The notes below the pieces were generated by a model. That model saw only the letters and a program-made list of their open reading frames with translations. It was not told where the DNA came from and did no database searches. The position numbers and the translations under genes were made by a program. Of a stretch of DNA of 64,000 nucleotides, positions 11,666-24,310 are shown piece by piece (position 1 is the stretch's first letter; each line of letters begins with the position of its first letter). The stretch is from NCBI GenBank assembly GCA_047495785.1, contig JBLDXI010000036.1:558001-622000 (forward strand), in the 5' to 3' direction. Source of the stretch: Lepidodermella squamata. Its lineage: Eukaryota; Gastrotricha.

Positions 11666-14600
11666 ATGCGTCTCTACGTAGCATTTGCAATCGCTTTCGT
11701 TGGGCTGGCATCCGGACTGGTTGTTGCTCGAGATGATATTGATACTGTGGGTAAGTAACAGTTTAAAACATTGCAGCTAGCTTTCAACCACTTTATGAAT
11801 GTGGGCTGTTAAGACTGCGGTACTGTTCCCACAATCCGAAACGGCAACGTATCTCCTGGTCTATCGAGCTTCGGAGCCACTCGAACCATATCATGCAACG
11901 AAAACTTCGAAATGCAAGGAAATGCTGCCATATCGTGCCTATCGTACTCAACCTGGTCCCAGCCTGGTTCTTGCGTCTTCAGACAGTCACCATCTGTAAG
12001 TTGTTGCCACATATTCGCATCGATGTCTGCTTCTAATGTTTTCATTGGGTTTTCTGGCAAGCATAAAATTCCCCTTCAACCCTTCAACCCTTTCACGGAG
12101 GGAAGGACAATTTATTTAATTCACACTTTTTAGGAATTCACACTTTAATTACACTTCCGCCATGGTCTCATTGACCTCTGTTAAAAAATTTCGAGTTTGA
12201 AATAAAAATGACGATGCTATTAAAAATTGAAATTCAATCGAACCGGCCGAATTCGTCCTATCCGCTATCCCAGACTTAAGCTAAAGGCACCTGACACTGA
12301 AATTAGGGTGCTCGAAAAATCGCCTCAAATCAGCTTGGCGGATAACACCAGTTTCCGGCCAGTTTTTGCACCGCCTTAACAGTGATAGATTATAACAAAC
12401 AAATTTCAAAATCGTGATCAGGGCCTTCGAAAACCCCTAGAAATGCTGTCAAATATTTTTTCCGCAAATAAATAATTCCGCCATGAAAGGCTTAAGTTGT
12501 GAGGTTCTTGAAATGTCGCAGTTTTTTTTTATTTACATAATCTTCGGGTGCGTACTGATGATTATAACGGTATCCCTAGTTCGTTCATATAGCATTTGAA
12601 AAGGTCAATATCAACAATTTCCGGAAAGCAGGTTTTCGGTATTCCGTTCCATAGTTGTATTATTTTCTCGACTCTCTCGTAGGGCTTGATGTTTCGCTGC
12701 TGGTTTGAGGGTTTCGCTAAGCAGATTTGATGGTGGTGTTTTGCTGCCGATGCCCTGGTACCGGTTTTCCTCACAAAGATGCGTCTGAATTTTGATCTGA
12801 CTTGCTTCGTTCCGCGACCCGCCACGGTTATCTTGTAGACGTAGGTCATTACTCCTACATACCGTCGTCTACCCAGTGTTTGTAAGCTCGCTCCTGTGAT
12901 GTTGCAAAATCTCGTCTGGACGGCATCGAGTTTTTCCAGTGTTGAAGGGGCGGCCGCGAACGAATAGGGGACCATGCCAAACTCGATGAATGGCAACACA
13001 TAGGTTTTGTATGCATTTTCGAGCTGTCATAGGGACATGAAGGGTCGTAGATCGTAGACGCAGGAGCTGCGTTATCGCCGTGTTTGCTCTTCCGATTTTT
13101 GCTTGATGCAGGATTCCATCGACAGCTTCGAGTCTAAGACTAGTCCAAGGAGTGTCGTCGTTTCGATGTTGACTTGATCATCCTCATGGTGCGTTTCTTC
13201 CTCAGCATTTGCTTTCCTGCCTTTTGCGGGCGCCACTGTTGAAGCGTGGGTATGAGAATTTCGTATCTACGCGCTTTTTGGGTCCATCGATACGCGGTGT
13301 GACTGAGCCCATCGTGCTGCACTCGCTTCAGCCATATCGACGTCTCTTAGTGATGCACTGCCAAAATTAAAATCGTCCGCAGAGGTATATGGCTCCGGTG
13401 GCCGGTAACCCAATTCCCTACTGGAGCGCGTGACTGATCGGCAGTTCTAAACCACATTAGATTTGGCGAGGCGGAGATCATTTAGACTGGCTGATTGTGT
13501 AGTGAACGCGTGGTAGTGCTTAGTGTGTGACCTCCCAGTGTAATATCAGGAGATATATCTATGCTTTTCAATCAGATTCGCGCAGCATACGGGAGGCTGT
13601 GGAATGCAACATCAGAGGCGGAAGACGTGGACCTGGTGAGACAACTGATTGCGGAGATCGACAATGCCACTGGCGGCAACTTCAACCCGAACTGGCGCAA
13701 TCCAGAGCTGTTCATCTGCAATTCTCTATTACGGGATATGACGAATGCTCCCCTGCTTCACAGTGTCATGTGTGCTAATAGTATGCAATCAGACCAGCAA
13801 GTGCAAATAGCGCAACTGTTGATCGGGGATCAAGGTGCTGATGTGAATTCCAAGGAGGATTCATACGGTTGGACGGCGTTGATAATTGCGGCTAGCGATG
13901 GGCGCGTCGACCTAGTTAGATTATTGCTGGATCGCAAAGCTTCAATCGAAGCTGGGGATGACAATGACGAGACGGCGTTGATGAATGCGGCTGAGTATGG
14001 GCACACCGAAGTTGTTCGACTGCTGTTGGATCGCAATGCTTCAATCGAAGCTGCGGATATGTGCGGATATGGCCGGACGGCTTTGATGTTCTCGGTTCTA
14101 AATGAGCACACCGAAGTAGTTCGACTGCTGCTGGATCGCAACGCTACAATCGATACTGAGGATAACTATGGCAAGACGGCTTTGATGCATGCGGCCATTT
14201 GGGGGCGTGTCGAGGCAATTCGGCTGCTGTTGGATCGCAATGCTAACATCGAGGCAAAAGATAACTATAATGTGACGGCGTTGATGCTTGTCGGCTGAGT
14301 ATGGTCACACCGAAGTAGTTCGACTGCTGCTTGATCGCAATGCTTCAATTGAAGCTGAGGATGACGCTGGCCAGACGGCTTTGATGAGTGCGGCCATTTG
14401 GGGGCGTGCGGCCATTTTGGGGCGTATCGAGGCGATGCGGCTGCTGTTGGATCGCATTGCTAACATCGAGGCGAAAGATCACTATAACATGACGGCGTTG
14501 ATGCGTGCGGCTGATTTTGCGCGTGTCGAGGCAGTTAGACTGCTGCTTGATCGCCATGCTGACATTGAGCTCAAGAGTAGCACTGTCATGATTCGTGCGA

Positions 14601-15172
14601 CTGGTTTTACGAGTAACATGATGTCTCGAACGATGCTTGATTTCTTCGATCTGATGATAAGGAAACGGGAAGACAATTGCTCGACCGCGTTGATTGATGT
14701 GGTAAGAAGAGAGCAGGTCGAAGTAGTTCGACTGCTGCTGGATCGCAATGCCGACATTGAGGCCAAGAGTAGCAGTGGCATGACGGCGTTGATGTGGGCG
14801 GCTGGTTATGGGAGTGGAATTAATGTTCCAGCGATGGCGGATCGCAACAATTCTATAGAGACACAGGAAAGCAATTGCTCGACCGCGTTGATTGATGCGG
14901 CAAGAAGAAAGCAGGTCGAAGTAGTTCGACTGCTTCTGGATCGCAATGCCGACATCAATGCTAAGGATGAGGATGGCTGGACGGCGTTGCTGTGGGCGAC
15001 TGAGGAAGAACAACTAGATGTAGTTGGACTGTTGCTGGATAGAGGTGCAAAAACGGATGTCAGAACTTCAAGTGGCGTGACAGCGCTTGATTTGGCGATT
15101 TGCAAAAAGAATGCTGCTGTGGCCAATCTGCTGAGGTCGCGAGGAGCAAGTCGAGCGACATCGTCCTGCTGA
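11666..15172 (+). pseudogene. Secreted Sushi-ankyrin repeat protein, copy 2, frameshifted
   Basis: Exons correspond exactly to copy 1: 11666-11750 (signal peptide), 11814-11995 (Sushi domain with the same four cysteines) and 13576-15172 (ankyrin array). Intron 1 is 63 bp because this copy lacks the foldback element. In the ankyrin exon the frame breaks near 14288-14298, where CTTGTCGGCTGAG replaces the CTTGCGGCT seen in copy 3. An extra T gives a stop after about 330 residues. Downstream repeats stay open in the shifted frame to 15172. The break could be a real lesion or an assembly error. A truncated Sushi-ankyrin protein could still be made. Confidence 0.7.
12562..13230 (-). pseudogene. LINE reverse transcriptase remnant in intron 2 of copy 2
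   Basis: The minus strand reads LLGLVLDSKLSMESCI (a reverse-transcriptase thumb-type motif) upstream of 13000. After stops it continues to LEKLDAVQTRFCNITGASLQ and ends with IIQLWNGIPKTCF, typical of the C-terminus of Jockey/CR1-like LINEs. Several stops and frame changes show it is dead. It lies inside the long intron before the ankyrin exon. Confidence 0.65.
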
Positions 15173-17107
15173 CAAGACCCAAAGAGTTGGACGGCGTTCA
15201 GTAGGAACTAAGATGGATAATGTGATTATCTGTATACTTGCAGTGAAAGTTGTCTAAACCGGGCTCGGATCGCAAAATGGCCCATTTCAGACGAAGTCCG
15301 CACTATTTATACTATATGCATAAATATTTTCAATTGCCACACTTGTTACCTGAGCAGCCATTTGCGATTTCTGAATATAACATTCACGATAGAAAACTGT
15401 GGTTAGCAATATTTACTCAAGCAATCGGGGGATTTTATATTATCCGAACAATATAAATAAATATGTGGTAGAAAATAAATGTTCGTGAGCTGTAAAATAA
15501 CTTTAAACCTAACAGCAGCACAATGAACAAATGAATCGCAGGGAATCAATGAATCATGAATGACTCGTACGACTCGTAGACTGAAATCACGAGGATTTAT
15601 CAACCCTTTTTAACCTTGTTAGGCCAGTGCTATATACAGTGTGTCCGCGAAATAATACGCAAAACTACTTTTAGACTTGTAAGGCTAGTCGCAGAAATTG
15701 CTCAAGGCGCGTGACTCTTTAGGCTAGTTTTCAAATGAAGCGAGTCTCACACGTGCCACTATGAAAAAAGAAAGATATGTTTTTTTATGAATGCACACAC
15801 AAGAAAATAAGAATTTAGATGATCAAATTATTTTTTCCAAACTATTATCGAGGGTGTTAACCAGAACTACTGTCAAAATGTTTCATTTCCTTGATGTGTC
15901 CAGTTTTCAAATGTCCTGTTTTTGACGACATTCGAATTAATTTTCATATCAAAAATAAGGAGAAACAACAGTAATGAGAAGCAGCCCGAGCGCCGAGATG
16001 AATGGAATTAAATTGAAATTGGAATTAAGCTTTTTGTGAAAAGCTTACGGAGTGCCACGGTCACCTTCAACAAAAAGCAAAAAGCAACTACATATGCTAT
16101 ACACGGGGAATCATTACCTCTCACTGTGCCGCTGATCGAGCTGGTATGTTCTCCGTTTTCGTCTACGGTGATCTCCTACGAGACTATAACGATTGATTTC
16201 AGATTTCAGATGACATTTCTTTTCTGTTAAATTAAATAAACTTTCACTTTGTAATACAGTTCTGGTGACATTTAAGTATTTAAACGTACTAAGTATTCGA
16301 TGCTGAACATTTTAAAATTAAAATTATCATTAAAATCGTACAAAAAAAAAGAATCAGCCAATAGAAGCTTAATTTACTGCCGAAAAAAGTCTTTGCTGCC
16401 AAAAAGTACTTTCTGCCGAAAAGAGATCTTTGCTGCCGAAAAAAGCATGGTCCTATTCAAAAGACCAACCCTTCGATTAACATTATGATGAAAAAGCTAG
16501 AAAATGAGAAGAATCTAGCTAGACTGCTCAAATCTAAAGTTAAGGAAAATTAATCATTTTTTATCTATATATCGATGTTACTATTCACTTTAACAAAGCT
16601 TTGTTGGCTTTTTTGGTTTTTACGGGTTCTGTACCGATCCACGTCGCTGTCACACTTTTCACTGAAATCAAAACTGTGGCTAGGCTACCAAAAATATATA
16701 TTTTCTTAAAGCTTAGGACTTAACCTATCAAAAAATGAAAAGAGTTTGGTTCATATCGCCCATTTGACATGGATTACAGTGTCTGATCAGTGTCAAAAGC
16801 CATAAAATACATTCATTACCATCATTGCCATAGAATTGGAATACGACGACGAAGAAGACGCAAAAAATAGAAGCAACCATTCACGTGGACAAGTGCGAGC
16901 TAAAAATAGGTCGGCAAATGAATTTAGTGCCGTGGCAATTTCTAATGGGAAAAAGCGTAGCAGTTATAAAACAAAGAAAATAGAACAAAGAAAACAAAGA
17001 ACCACTAAAATCATTCTTAGGATATCCAAGTGTTGTTGCAAATCCTTATCTATCATTTCTCTACCAAGAAAAACCATAAAAATAAGTATAAAATACCCAG
17101 GAACGGC
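15173..17107. other. Downstream region of copy 2, paralogous to 7371-9755
   Basis: The same AT-rich tail as after copy 1, lacking the 9131-9328 hairpin and carrying other small indels. Near 16378-16450 it has a short run of repeated CTGCCGAAAA units not seen in the first copy. No gene recognised. Confidence 0.6.
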
Positions 17108-18670
17108 ATTTTCTGGTTTTTGGCTATTTTTATTGTCTTTTTAGCCGTCCGAAGGTGTAAGGTAGTTTTGAATAATTTTTTGAAGACCAGGTCGCATATT
17201 CCGGGAAAGTGTTTGCTCTTAATCAATCGTTATGACCTCTAATCATTATAAAAATTCCTATTAGTGCCGGCTAAACCAATTAAGGGAGGTTTCCAGGAAT
17301 TTTAGTGGTACCTATTTTTTTCTCTGTCGGTGACACTCATTTTTGCAGGTCATCATTTGGCAGTGACCGCTCGATCAGGAAATGAATAATTTTTAATTTC
17401 TAACAAGCATAGCCTTTCTTCTGATATCTTATTTGGACCATAATGTCTGATATCTGATTAAGGAAATTCATTAGAAAATTTTGTTATAAACACGTTGGAC
17501 AACGATTCTCTGTCGGTGACGACCCACTTTACCCCACCCAGTTTGTAATTGGCGATGGATTCATACTTAGAATCGCCTTAGAAATGAAGTATAGCAGGAG
17601 ACTGTTCGATTAAAGTTATTTTTATTGAGGTGAACTTTTCGAAGACATTGGAACGTTTCGAACTTGAAATTTTTTTACGAATCTCTGTCGGTGACGCGTG
17701 GATCCGTCCTTCTCTGGTTTATTTTTAGCCTTGATAATTCGTCGGCTTTATTGATGAGTTTGATAATAAACTACCGTGGTGGTCTCAAATTGGCTTCTTC
17801 ATTATTTGGAAATCTCACGGTCAAACAACCGATGGTATTAACCATCAACGAAGTTGTGTTTTCTGCTCTTGAATTTGTATTTAAAATTCTTTTTAAATAA
17901 TTTGTAACCAATGCTATATTTCATGCATTATTCGGAGGAGCTAAAATTTACATTTCAAATTTCTTATATAAATAGGTAAACAAAGGCATTTTTTTATTTA
18001 TGTATAATATTCAGCCCCCTTTCGGGTGGTGTCAAAAGGTAAGGCCTAGAACATTTATAGAATGTTTGAACGATTCAGGGTCTGTTGCCCACGGGAAGAC
18101 GGATTTAGGTAGCTGGTTCCACTTTTGTATTATCGCTGCCATGCGCAAGAACGGGTCGATGTCGCGGACCGAGCTCGGCGTGTTGAGTCTGATTTAATAG
18201 CTGTGTTCGCGTTCAGCGTTCCGCAGTCTGCCTGGTCTTCGTGCCACTCTAACAAACCTCGCCCTGATTTGCTGAGTACCACGTCGAGCTACAATTATTT
18301 TATATAGGTAGCACATCACGCCGACGAATCGGCGTTTAGCAAGAGGCTGAAGTGTCACCCCTGTTGCTCTGACAAATCGGTCTTGAACTTGGTCGAGCAT
18401 TTTTCCGAGCAATATCCGTACTCCCGTATCCCCGCTACTTATCACACTGGTCTCGCGTGTCATTGCAAGATATTTCTGCAAATGTCATAGAAAGCATCGT
18501 TCCACCTAATCGGAACCAGAGTTTGATAGTTCGACTCCAGCAATCATCACTTATTTTTTTTATAATTTCTCAGTTGCTTCGATCTTTTGGAAGTTTTTCA
18601 TAGTTACGAAATGCGGAAATGCCGATATGACGAGACTGCCACACTTGCATAGACTTGGAAGCGTAGTGTT
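17108..18670. repeat. 1.56 kb duplicated segment (second copy)
   Basis: Matches 9756-11318 at constant offset as far as can be read, including the LINE fragment (18194-18481, minus strand) and the three TCTCTGTCGGTGAC motifs. The higher identity than its flanks suggests very recent duplication or gene conversion. Confidence 0.85.
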
Positions 18671-19036
18671 CACGCTTTGATCACGTGGGCACCTTTGACC
18701 TGCAAAACAGTAGTATAATACTACCCTACATCAAAGGAGCGGTTGTTTTCCTCCTCTTCGCAATAATTGCCACCGTCAAGACACTGAAACGACTGATCCT
18801 CCTTGCTATTTCATAACCGGATGTCCTCAATCTATGAGTGGGCATTTTCAACAAAGGATCTGAATAAGATATTACCCACGCATTGCATTAATATTACAAT
18901 AGGAGCAGAGACATGAGTTGAAACCTAATATACGAAAAGTACTTGAACGAAAAAAAACAACACGTAGCACGTAAATGCGCACACGGGCAAGAGGAAATTC
19001 TTTTTTGGAAACTCAGTTTATTGTTTAATTTTTAAA

Positions 19037-21998
19037 ATGCGTCTCTACATAGCAATTGTGATCGCTTTCCTTGGGCTGGCATCCGGACTGGTTGTTGCTC
19101 AAGATGATATTAATACTGAGAGTAAGTAACAGTTTTAAACATAGTCCATTTTAATCACTTTTTGAATGTGGGCTGTTAAGGCTGCGGTACTGTTCCCACA
19201 ATCCGAAACGGCAACGTATCTCCTGGTCTATCGAGCTTCGGAGCCACTCGAACCATATCATGCAACGAAAACTTCGAAATTCAAGGAAATGCTACCATAT
19301 CGTGCCTGTCGTACTCAACCTGGTCCCAGCCTGGTTCTTGCGTTTTCAGGGAGTCACCATCGGTAGGTTGCTGCATCATATTCACATCGTCTGCTTCTAA
19401 TGTTTGAACCCTTTCACGGCGGAATTTGTTTTCAGCCAAGCACACAAATTGAATTTTTGAATTTGCAGGCAAATGAAGAAACTAGTCAGAAAATCGATAT
19501 GCCAACCTAGGTTTTTAAGCGCATAGTTCGCCTCAGTTTCCTCAAGTTTTCGGGCAAGGAAAACATTCCCCTTTAACCCTTTCACGGCGGGAAGGACGTG
19601 TTCGGAATTTCGACTTTGAACATTCACAGAACATCGAATTTGATTACCGTCATTTGGGTTAAAATGAAGCTTTGGGGCTAATTGCCCAAAAATTGAGATT
19701 TTCACATGTTTATCGATGGCTCTAAAACTACAAGGTCAACATTTCGCGGGTACAATTATCAACAAGCCTTTTACAAGCCTGCAAATTGTTTTCCATGTAT
19801 GCCCCGAAATGAGGTCACAGCATGTTATTGTATAAAGGTGAGTTTAGGGAGGTAAAAATGACCTCTTTTAATTGAATTACCTGGAGCCAATCACGAGGTT
19901 TCATTTTAAGTTGATATTTTTCCCTTCGACCATCTTCGTTGTGAATGACAACAAAAAAAACCGCGACCCCAGGCGATTCACAGGTATGGCTAGGTGATTG
20001 TGGCCAAATTACCCCATGGAAAACTCAATGATGGGGGCTAATTGGCCACCCTTATCCTTATAATGCAGTGCTCCGCAAACTCGGTTTTTCCGGCCGCTTG
20101 CTGCCGGCAAGGCACTTCTTCGCGGCCGGGAAGCTTTTCTCGAATGATGGCTGGAATGCGGCCGGTAACCCCGTTTCCTCCGATAATGACGCTAAATCAG
20201 CCTATATTATACTATTTTCAGCCCAAATTCCTGTAAAATACCGTTAGCTAAGCTCTCTTCGCTCGCATCTATTATTAACCGCTGGTTTGCTGGGACCAAT
20301 GCGGCAATTTTGAACATTTTTCCTCATCTTTGTTTATGTAGGAAACAAGAAGGCCATAAAAATGTATGTGAATGAAAGTTAAGAGCTCTGCGGGGTTATT
20401 TGACGAGTGTCACAACTTTTGCCCATTAAAGTTTTACCGCGTAGGATTGCTTGCTAGGAAGTACCGCTGAAAGAATCGCTTTTGTTGACTCAAGTTGTGG
20501 GGAATCATTCGGCTTAGGTAGTTGAAGTTTGTTTTTAAGGCCTGTGGAATTGGTATGAATATTCCAATTTCCTGTGGAATTTATAAAAACTCCTGTTCAA
20601 ACCCGCCCCGTCTCGGCAAGAAATAGAACTTCGAGAAAGGAAGTTTTTCAAGATAACATTTGCTTGAAGGTAAAAGATAATTTGCGGCCGATGAATGATC
20701 ATTCCCAATGTTGGTACGGCCGGAGAAGGCTCAGATTGTATCTGCGGCCGAAACTAAGACTTTTCGGCCGCCAAAAATGCCGGCGGTGAAAAAAGTTTGC
20801 GGAGCACTGTTATAATGGGTTTTCAATATTTAGTCATTGTGAGGGTTGAATGGTCGAGTGGTTGTGATGCGTTATCCGAACTTGTGTGATCTGATGAGCG
20901 ACGGTTCAATTCCTCATAAAGTAGCATTTTTTGCGTCGCTTCTAATTTTTTATATTTTTGTTGTTGATTTTCCATTTTACTGTTCAGTAAATTTTGAAAC
21001 GTCCCCCGAATAAAAACTGCCTCGGATACCTGATAATAATTAAACATAATTCGCTCATCAGATCACTCAAGTTTTGATGACACATCATTACAACCACTCA
21101 CAATCACTAGTTTCTTTGAGTAAATGTTGTTTATGTCGTGAGATTTTTGAAAAGTCGCAGTTCTAATCCACATTATACTTGGCGAGGCGGTGGTAAGATC
21201 ATTTAGACTGGCTGGTTGTGTAGTAAACGCGTGGTAGTGCTTAAAACGTTTGGTAATATCAAATGTGTAACCTCTATTTCTATGCTTTTCATTCAGATTC
21301 GCGCAGCATACGGGAGGCTGTGGAATGCAACAGCCGAGGCGGTAGACGTGGCGCTGGTGAGACAACTAATTGCGGAGATCGACCATGCCACTGGCGGCAA
21401 CTTCAACCCGAACTGGCGCAACCCAAAGCTGTTTCTCTGCAGTTCTTGGGAAGAACATTCTCCTTACCGGGCTATGTGGGACACTCCCATGCTTCACAGT
21501 GTCACGTGTGCTATTGGGACGCAATCAGACAAGCGAGTGCAAATAGCGGAACTGTTGATCGAGGATCAAGGTGCTGATGTGAATTCCAAGGAGGCTCCAT
21601 TCGGTCGGACGGCGTTGATGATTGCGGCTAGGGCAGGGAGTGTCGAACTAGTTAGACTGTTGCTTGATCACAACGCTTCAATCGAAGCTGAGGATAACAA
21701 TGGGCAGATGGCTTTGATGCTTGCGGCTATTTGGGGGCGTGTCGAGGCAGTTCGATTGCTGCTTGATCGCAATGCTGATATCAATGCTAAGACTAAGAAT
21801 GGCTGGACGGCGTTGCTGTGGGCGACTGAGCAAGGACGACTAGACGTTGTTGGACTGTTGCTAGATAGAGGTGCAAAAACGGATGTCAGAACTTCAACTG
21901 GCGTGACAGCGCTCGATATGGCGATTTGCAAAAACAAAGCCGCAGTGGCCGATCTGCTGAAGTCGGGGGGAGCAAGTCGAGCTAGGTCATCGTGCTGA
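19037..21998 (+). CDS. Secreted Sushi-ankyrin repeat protein, copy 3 (short)
   Basis: Exons 19037-19121, 19181-19362 and 21297-21998 have the same lengths and phases as copies 1 and 2 in the first two exons (85 and 182 bp). The product is about 322 residues: signal peptide ending near VVAQDD, a Sushi domain with all four cysteines and the tryptophan (ISCNE, SCLS, TW, GSCV), then only about five ankyrin repeats. The last ankyrin block and stop context match the other copies, so the array contracted internally. The donor after the Sushi exon is GTAGGT instead of GTAAGT. Intron 2 (1.9 kb) holds a hAT-like element and a tRNA-like repeat. Confidence 0.75.
20066..20809. mobile_element. Non-autonomous hAT-like element with CGGCCG motifs
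   Basis: Ends are CAGTGCTCCGCAAAC and GTTTGCGGAGCACTG, flanked by the 8-bp duplication TTATAATG at 20058-20065 and 20810-20817. The interior carries repeated CGGCCG or GGCCGC motifs near both ends, as in the element at 33263-34108. No transposase. Confidence 0.88.
20851..21110 (+). repeat. tRNA-like pol III box sequence in an inverted repeat (SINE-like)
   Basis: TGGTCGAGTGG at 20851-20861 and GGTTCAATTCC at 20903-20913 resemble pol III A and B boxes at tRNA-like spacing. The T-stem and acceptor stem do not pair well, so it is not a working tRNA gene. The sequence around 21053-21110 is a degraded inverted copy. A tRNA-derived SINE remnant is most likely. Confidence 0.35.
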
Positions 21999-23654
21999 CA
22001 AGACCCAAAGAGTTGGACGGCGTTCAGTAGGAACTAAGATGGATAATCTGATTATCTGTATACTTTCCGAAATTTCTCTATGTTATCTTCTTTTATCTCG
22101 AAGGGATGACCACAGTTTTCAATAAAGCTGAATCCTTTAAGCATAATAATAAAAACATCTCATAAGATTTGCAAACAATGTGAGCAAATTTCATGGGATT
22201 GTTTAGCTTCGATTTAATGCTTTATTTGTAGGTCTCAGGAAAATTGAACGGCGGAAAATTACAAGTAGGTATATCTGGGACATGTCCCAAGGTGAGAAGC
22301 GAGCGAATGGGAGTATGCAGTGAAAGTTGGATCACTGCATACGGATGCTCGGATCGCGTTTTGTAGGATTCATCTTAACCTTTTTTATTACTCTCTCATC
22401 TCATTTTAACCTCATCAACTAAATCACATTAAAATCACCGGTTCGACCATGTAGCTTCAAGTGGATCGCTCGACCCTCATCGGCCGGTTGAATGTGATCG
22501 AGGAAACTGGGCAACGAAGACGGCGAAAACCGCTTCCACCCTTGGTCCATGTCTTCAGTCCCTGAAATGTATATCGGTACGATGAAAATATCCGCAGCTT
22601 GAAAGAAACAGGATCCGGTCGCCTGGGTCGGTAGTACTTCGCCAGGGTCCTGGAGATGCTCTCAGGACTCGTTCATCGAATGCGCTGTGGGCCTCGACTA
22701 AATCACAACCAAGCATTTGAACAACCTTGAACGGCCTTGGAATACCAACGGCTTTTTTGTCCTACCTTGCTGCAACTCGCCTCGGCCTCACGATTCGGCC
22801 GACTCACCTTCAAGGTTCAAGGTCGAGCCTCCCGCTCCGGACCCGTTCCCGTGCCGACCGTCTAGGGTTTTCGCAAATACTAATCGAGCAGCTTATTGCC
22901 ATTCCTTTGCCTGTTCCGGGCGACCCGTTTCCGTGTCTTGTCGAAAGCTTGATGATGGTCGTGTCCTCGAGCCATCGGTCGAGCTAGCCAATGCCGTACT
23001 CATCAATTTGTGAAGCCTATGACGCCTTTCACCGACCCCGCGGCCGATGCTTATTCGAAGCAGCAGTGGGCTGAATTGTCTGAAACTCCAACAAAGAATG
23101 AACTAGTTAATTTTGCCCAAACAACGCGGAATATTCTATACCGTTATCGCGCGTAAGATTGTCATGTTCATTTTAATTTTATATTTTATTCCCCTAGTCA
23201 GCCTGTCATTCTTCGCCAATTTCTCATCTGTGCATTCTGCGCTTAAGAAATGTTTGTTATTTGTTGACTCAGTCGCTCTACCGCCATTGACGCATTGGCT
23301 ATCAAATTCTATTACGAGTGCACTTTATCATCGCATTTTAGCACCCCAGTCATCGGCTTTCTTCGTAGAATGTTGATCGTAAAGGACCGTTCCTCGAGAT
23401 GTCCTGGCAGAGAAACCCCCAAAAACCACAGGATGGAAGACCCTTTGGTCAGATTCGGGGCCGAAAATACCCACACGTACCTCAAGGATCCTACTTCATT
23501 CATCGCACCCGTTCGAAGTGTTGATGAGGACAGCAGACAGCCATGCACCATGTAATGGCTAAGTTTTATCGAAAAGTTCAACACTGCTTACAAAATTCTC
23601 TTCATTTCAAATTTTGAATAACAGTAGAATTTTTCTTTTTTTAACTAAATACTC
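21999..23654. other. Intergenic region, no gene recognised
   Basis: The first part matches the tails of the Sushi-ankyrin copies. The stretch 22440-23050 is richer in GC, with overlapping open frames on both strands. None shows a recognisable domain or signal peptide, so it is left unassigned. Confidence 0.4.
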
Positions 23655-23875
23655 ATGGCAAAACTCGCTCTTATGATCGTTCTTTTGGTGAGATTCTTTG
23701 ATTAGCTACTACAGGCTTTACATATCTTGACTTTATCCAATAGGCCATTTTCGCTGCTTCTCTTGTAACAGCTGGAAGAAACCTCGAGGGGACCGCCTGC
23801 CACATCCCCGGCCTCGACGGTATCCCCGGTGTTTTCAAGGCGAAAGGCGATGGTACATTCAGGTGCATCATATAG
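23655..23875 (+). CDS. Small secreted peptide (54 aa), two cysteines
   Basis: Two exons, 23655-23687 and 23744-23875, are joined by a 56-bp intron (GTGAGA...AATAG) in phase 0 after codon 11. The first 11 codons plus the start of exon 2 form a signal peptide (MAKLALMIVLL then AIFAASLVTA). The mature part is about 33 residues with two cysteines (TACHIPG and FRCII) and several glycines. The gene at 48923-49192 has the same MAKL start and an intron after the same codon, so both belong to one family. Function unknown; an effector, antimicrobial or signalling peptide are all possible. Confidence 0.6.
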
Positions 23876-24244
23876 TGATGACAAGCTGAATTCGCAAATC
23901 GCAAAAGATGGAAGAATTGCTGCGATGAGTAGAGAGCAGCACGCCTGTGAAATTTATATCTAATTTTATCCTAGAATTCTAGCTGTTTCATTTATTGCGA
24001 AAAAAATAAATAAAGGAGTTGTCAATATACATAATAAAGGTATATCGCTCTTGTAAATGTCGGCGGCAGGGTGTAAAACAACAGCGGAAGTAGGCTCGAC
24101 CATCCCGAGACATTTCGGCTCTTCCGCCAAGTTACGTCAAGGTGAATCGATACTTCGTAGTTTTCGGCTTGGATCTTCACTCGCACCTTGGCCACCTTCC
24201 AACAAGCAAACATTCAACCAGCGTTCATAATTTCCCTGGGTTCA

Positions 24245-24310
24245 CCTTTTCGATACGAGTGAAACCTTTCAGTGAATCAAAGCGTGATTCCGCTTGTTAT
24301 CTTCGCGGGA
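24245..24310 (+). pseudogene. Fragment of a GABA-B-like receptor gene
   Basis: About 65 bp are clearly similar to 2106-2170 of the receptor pseudogene, covering the extracellular loop before TM5 (the AGTGAATCA...GCGTGATT stretch). The rest of the gene is missing, so this is a relic of another paralogue or duplication. Confidence 0.6.

Noticed and set aside
13561-13575. ATG directly before the ankyrin exon of copy 2 as a translation start
   Set aside because: It lies in the intron end (TTTTCAATCAG); the same position in copy 1 ends CATTTAG, and the signal-peptide and Sushi exons supply the start.
20851-20930. A functional tRNA gene
   Set aside because: Pol III box-like sequences are present but the T-stem and acceptor stem do not pair.
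22717-23013. Overlapping GC-rich open frames
   Set aside because: Two frames are open at once, neither has a recognisable domain, and no homologous copy was found in the window.
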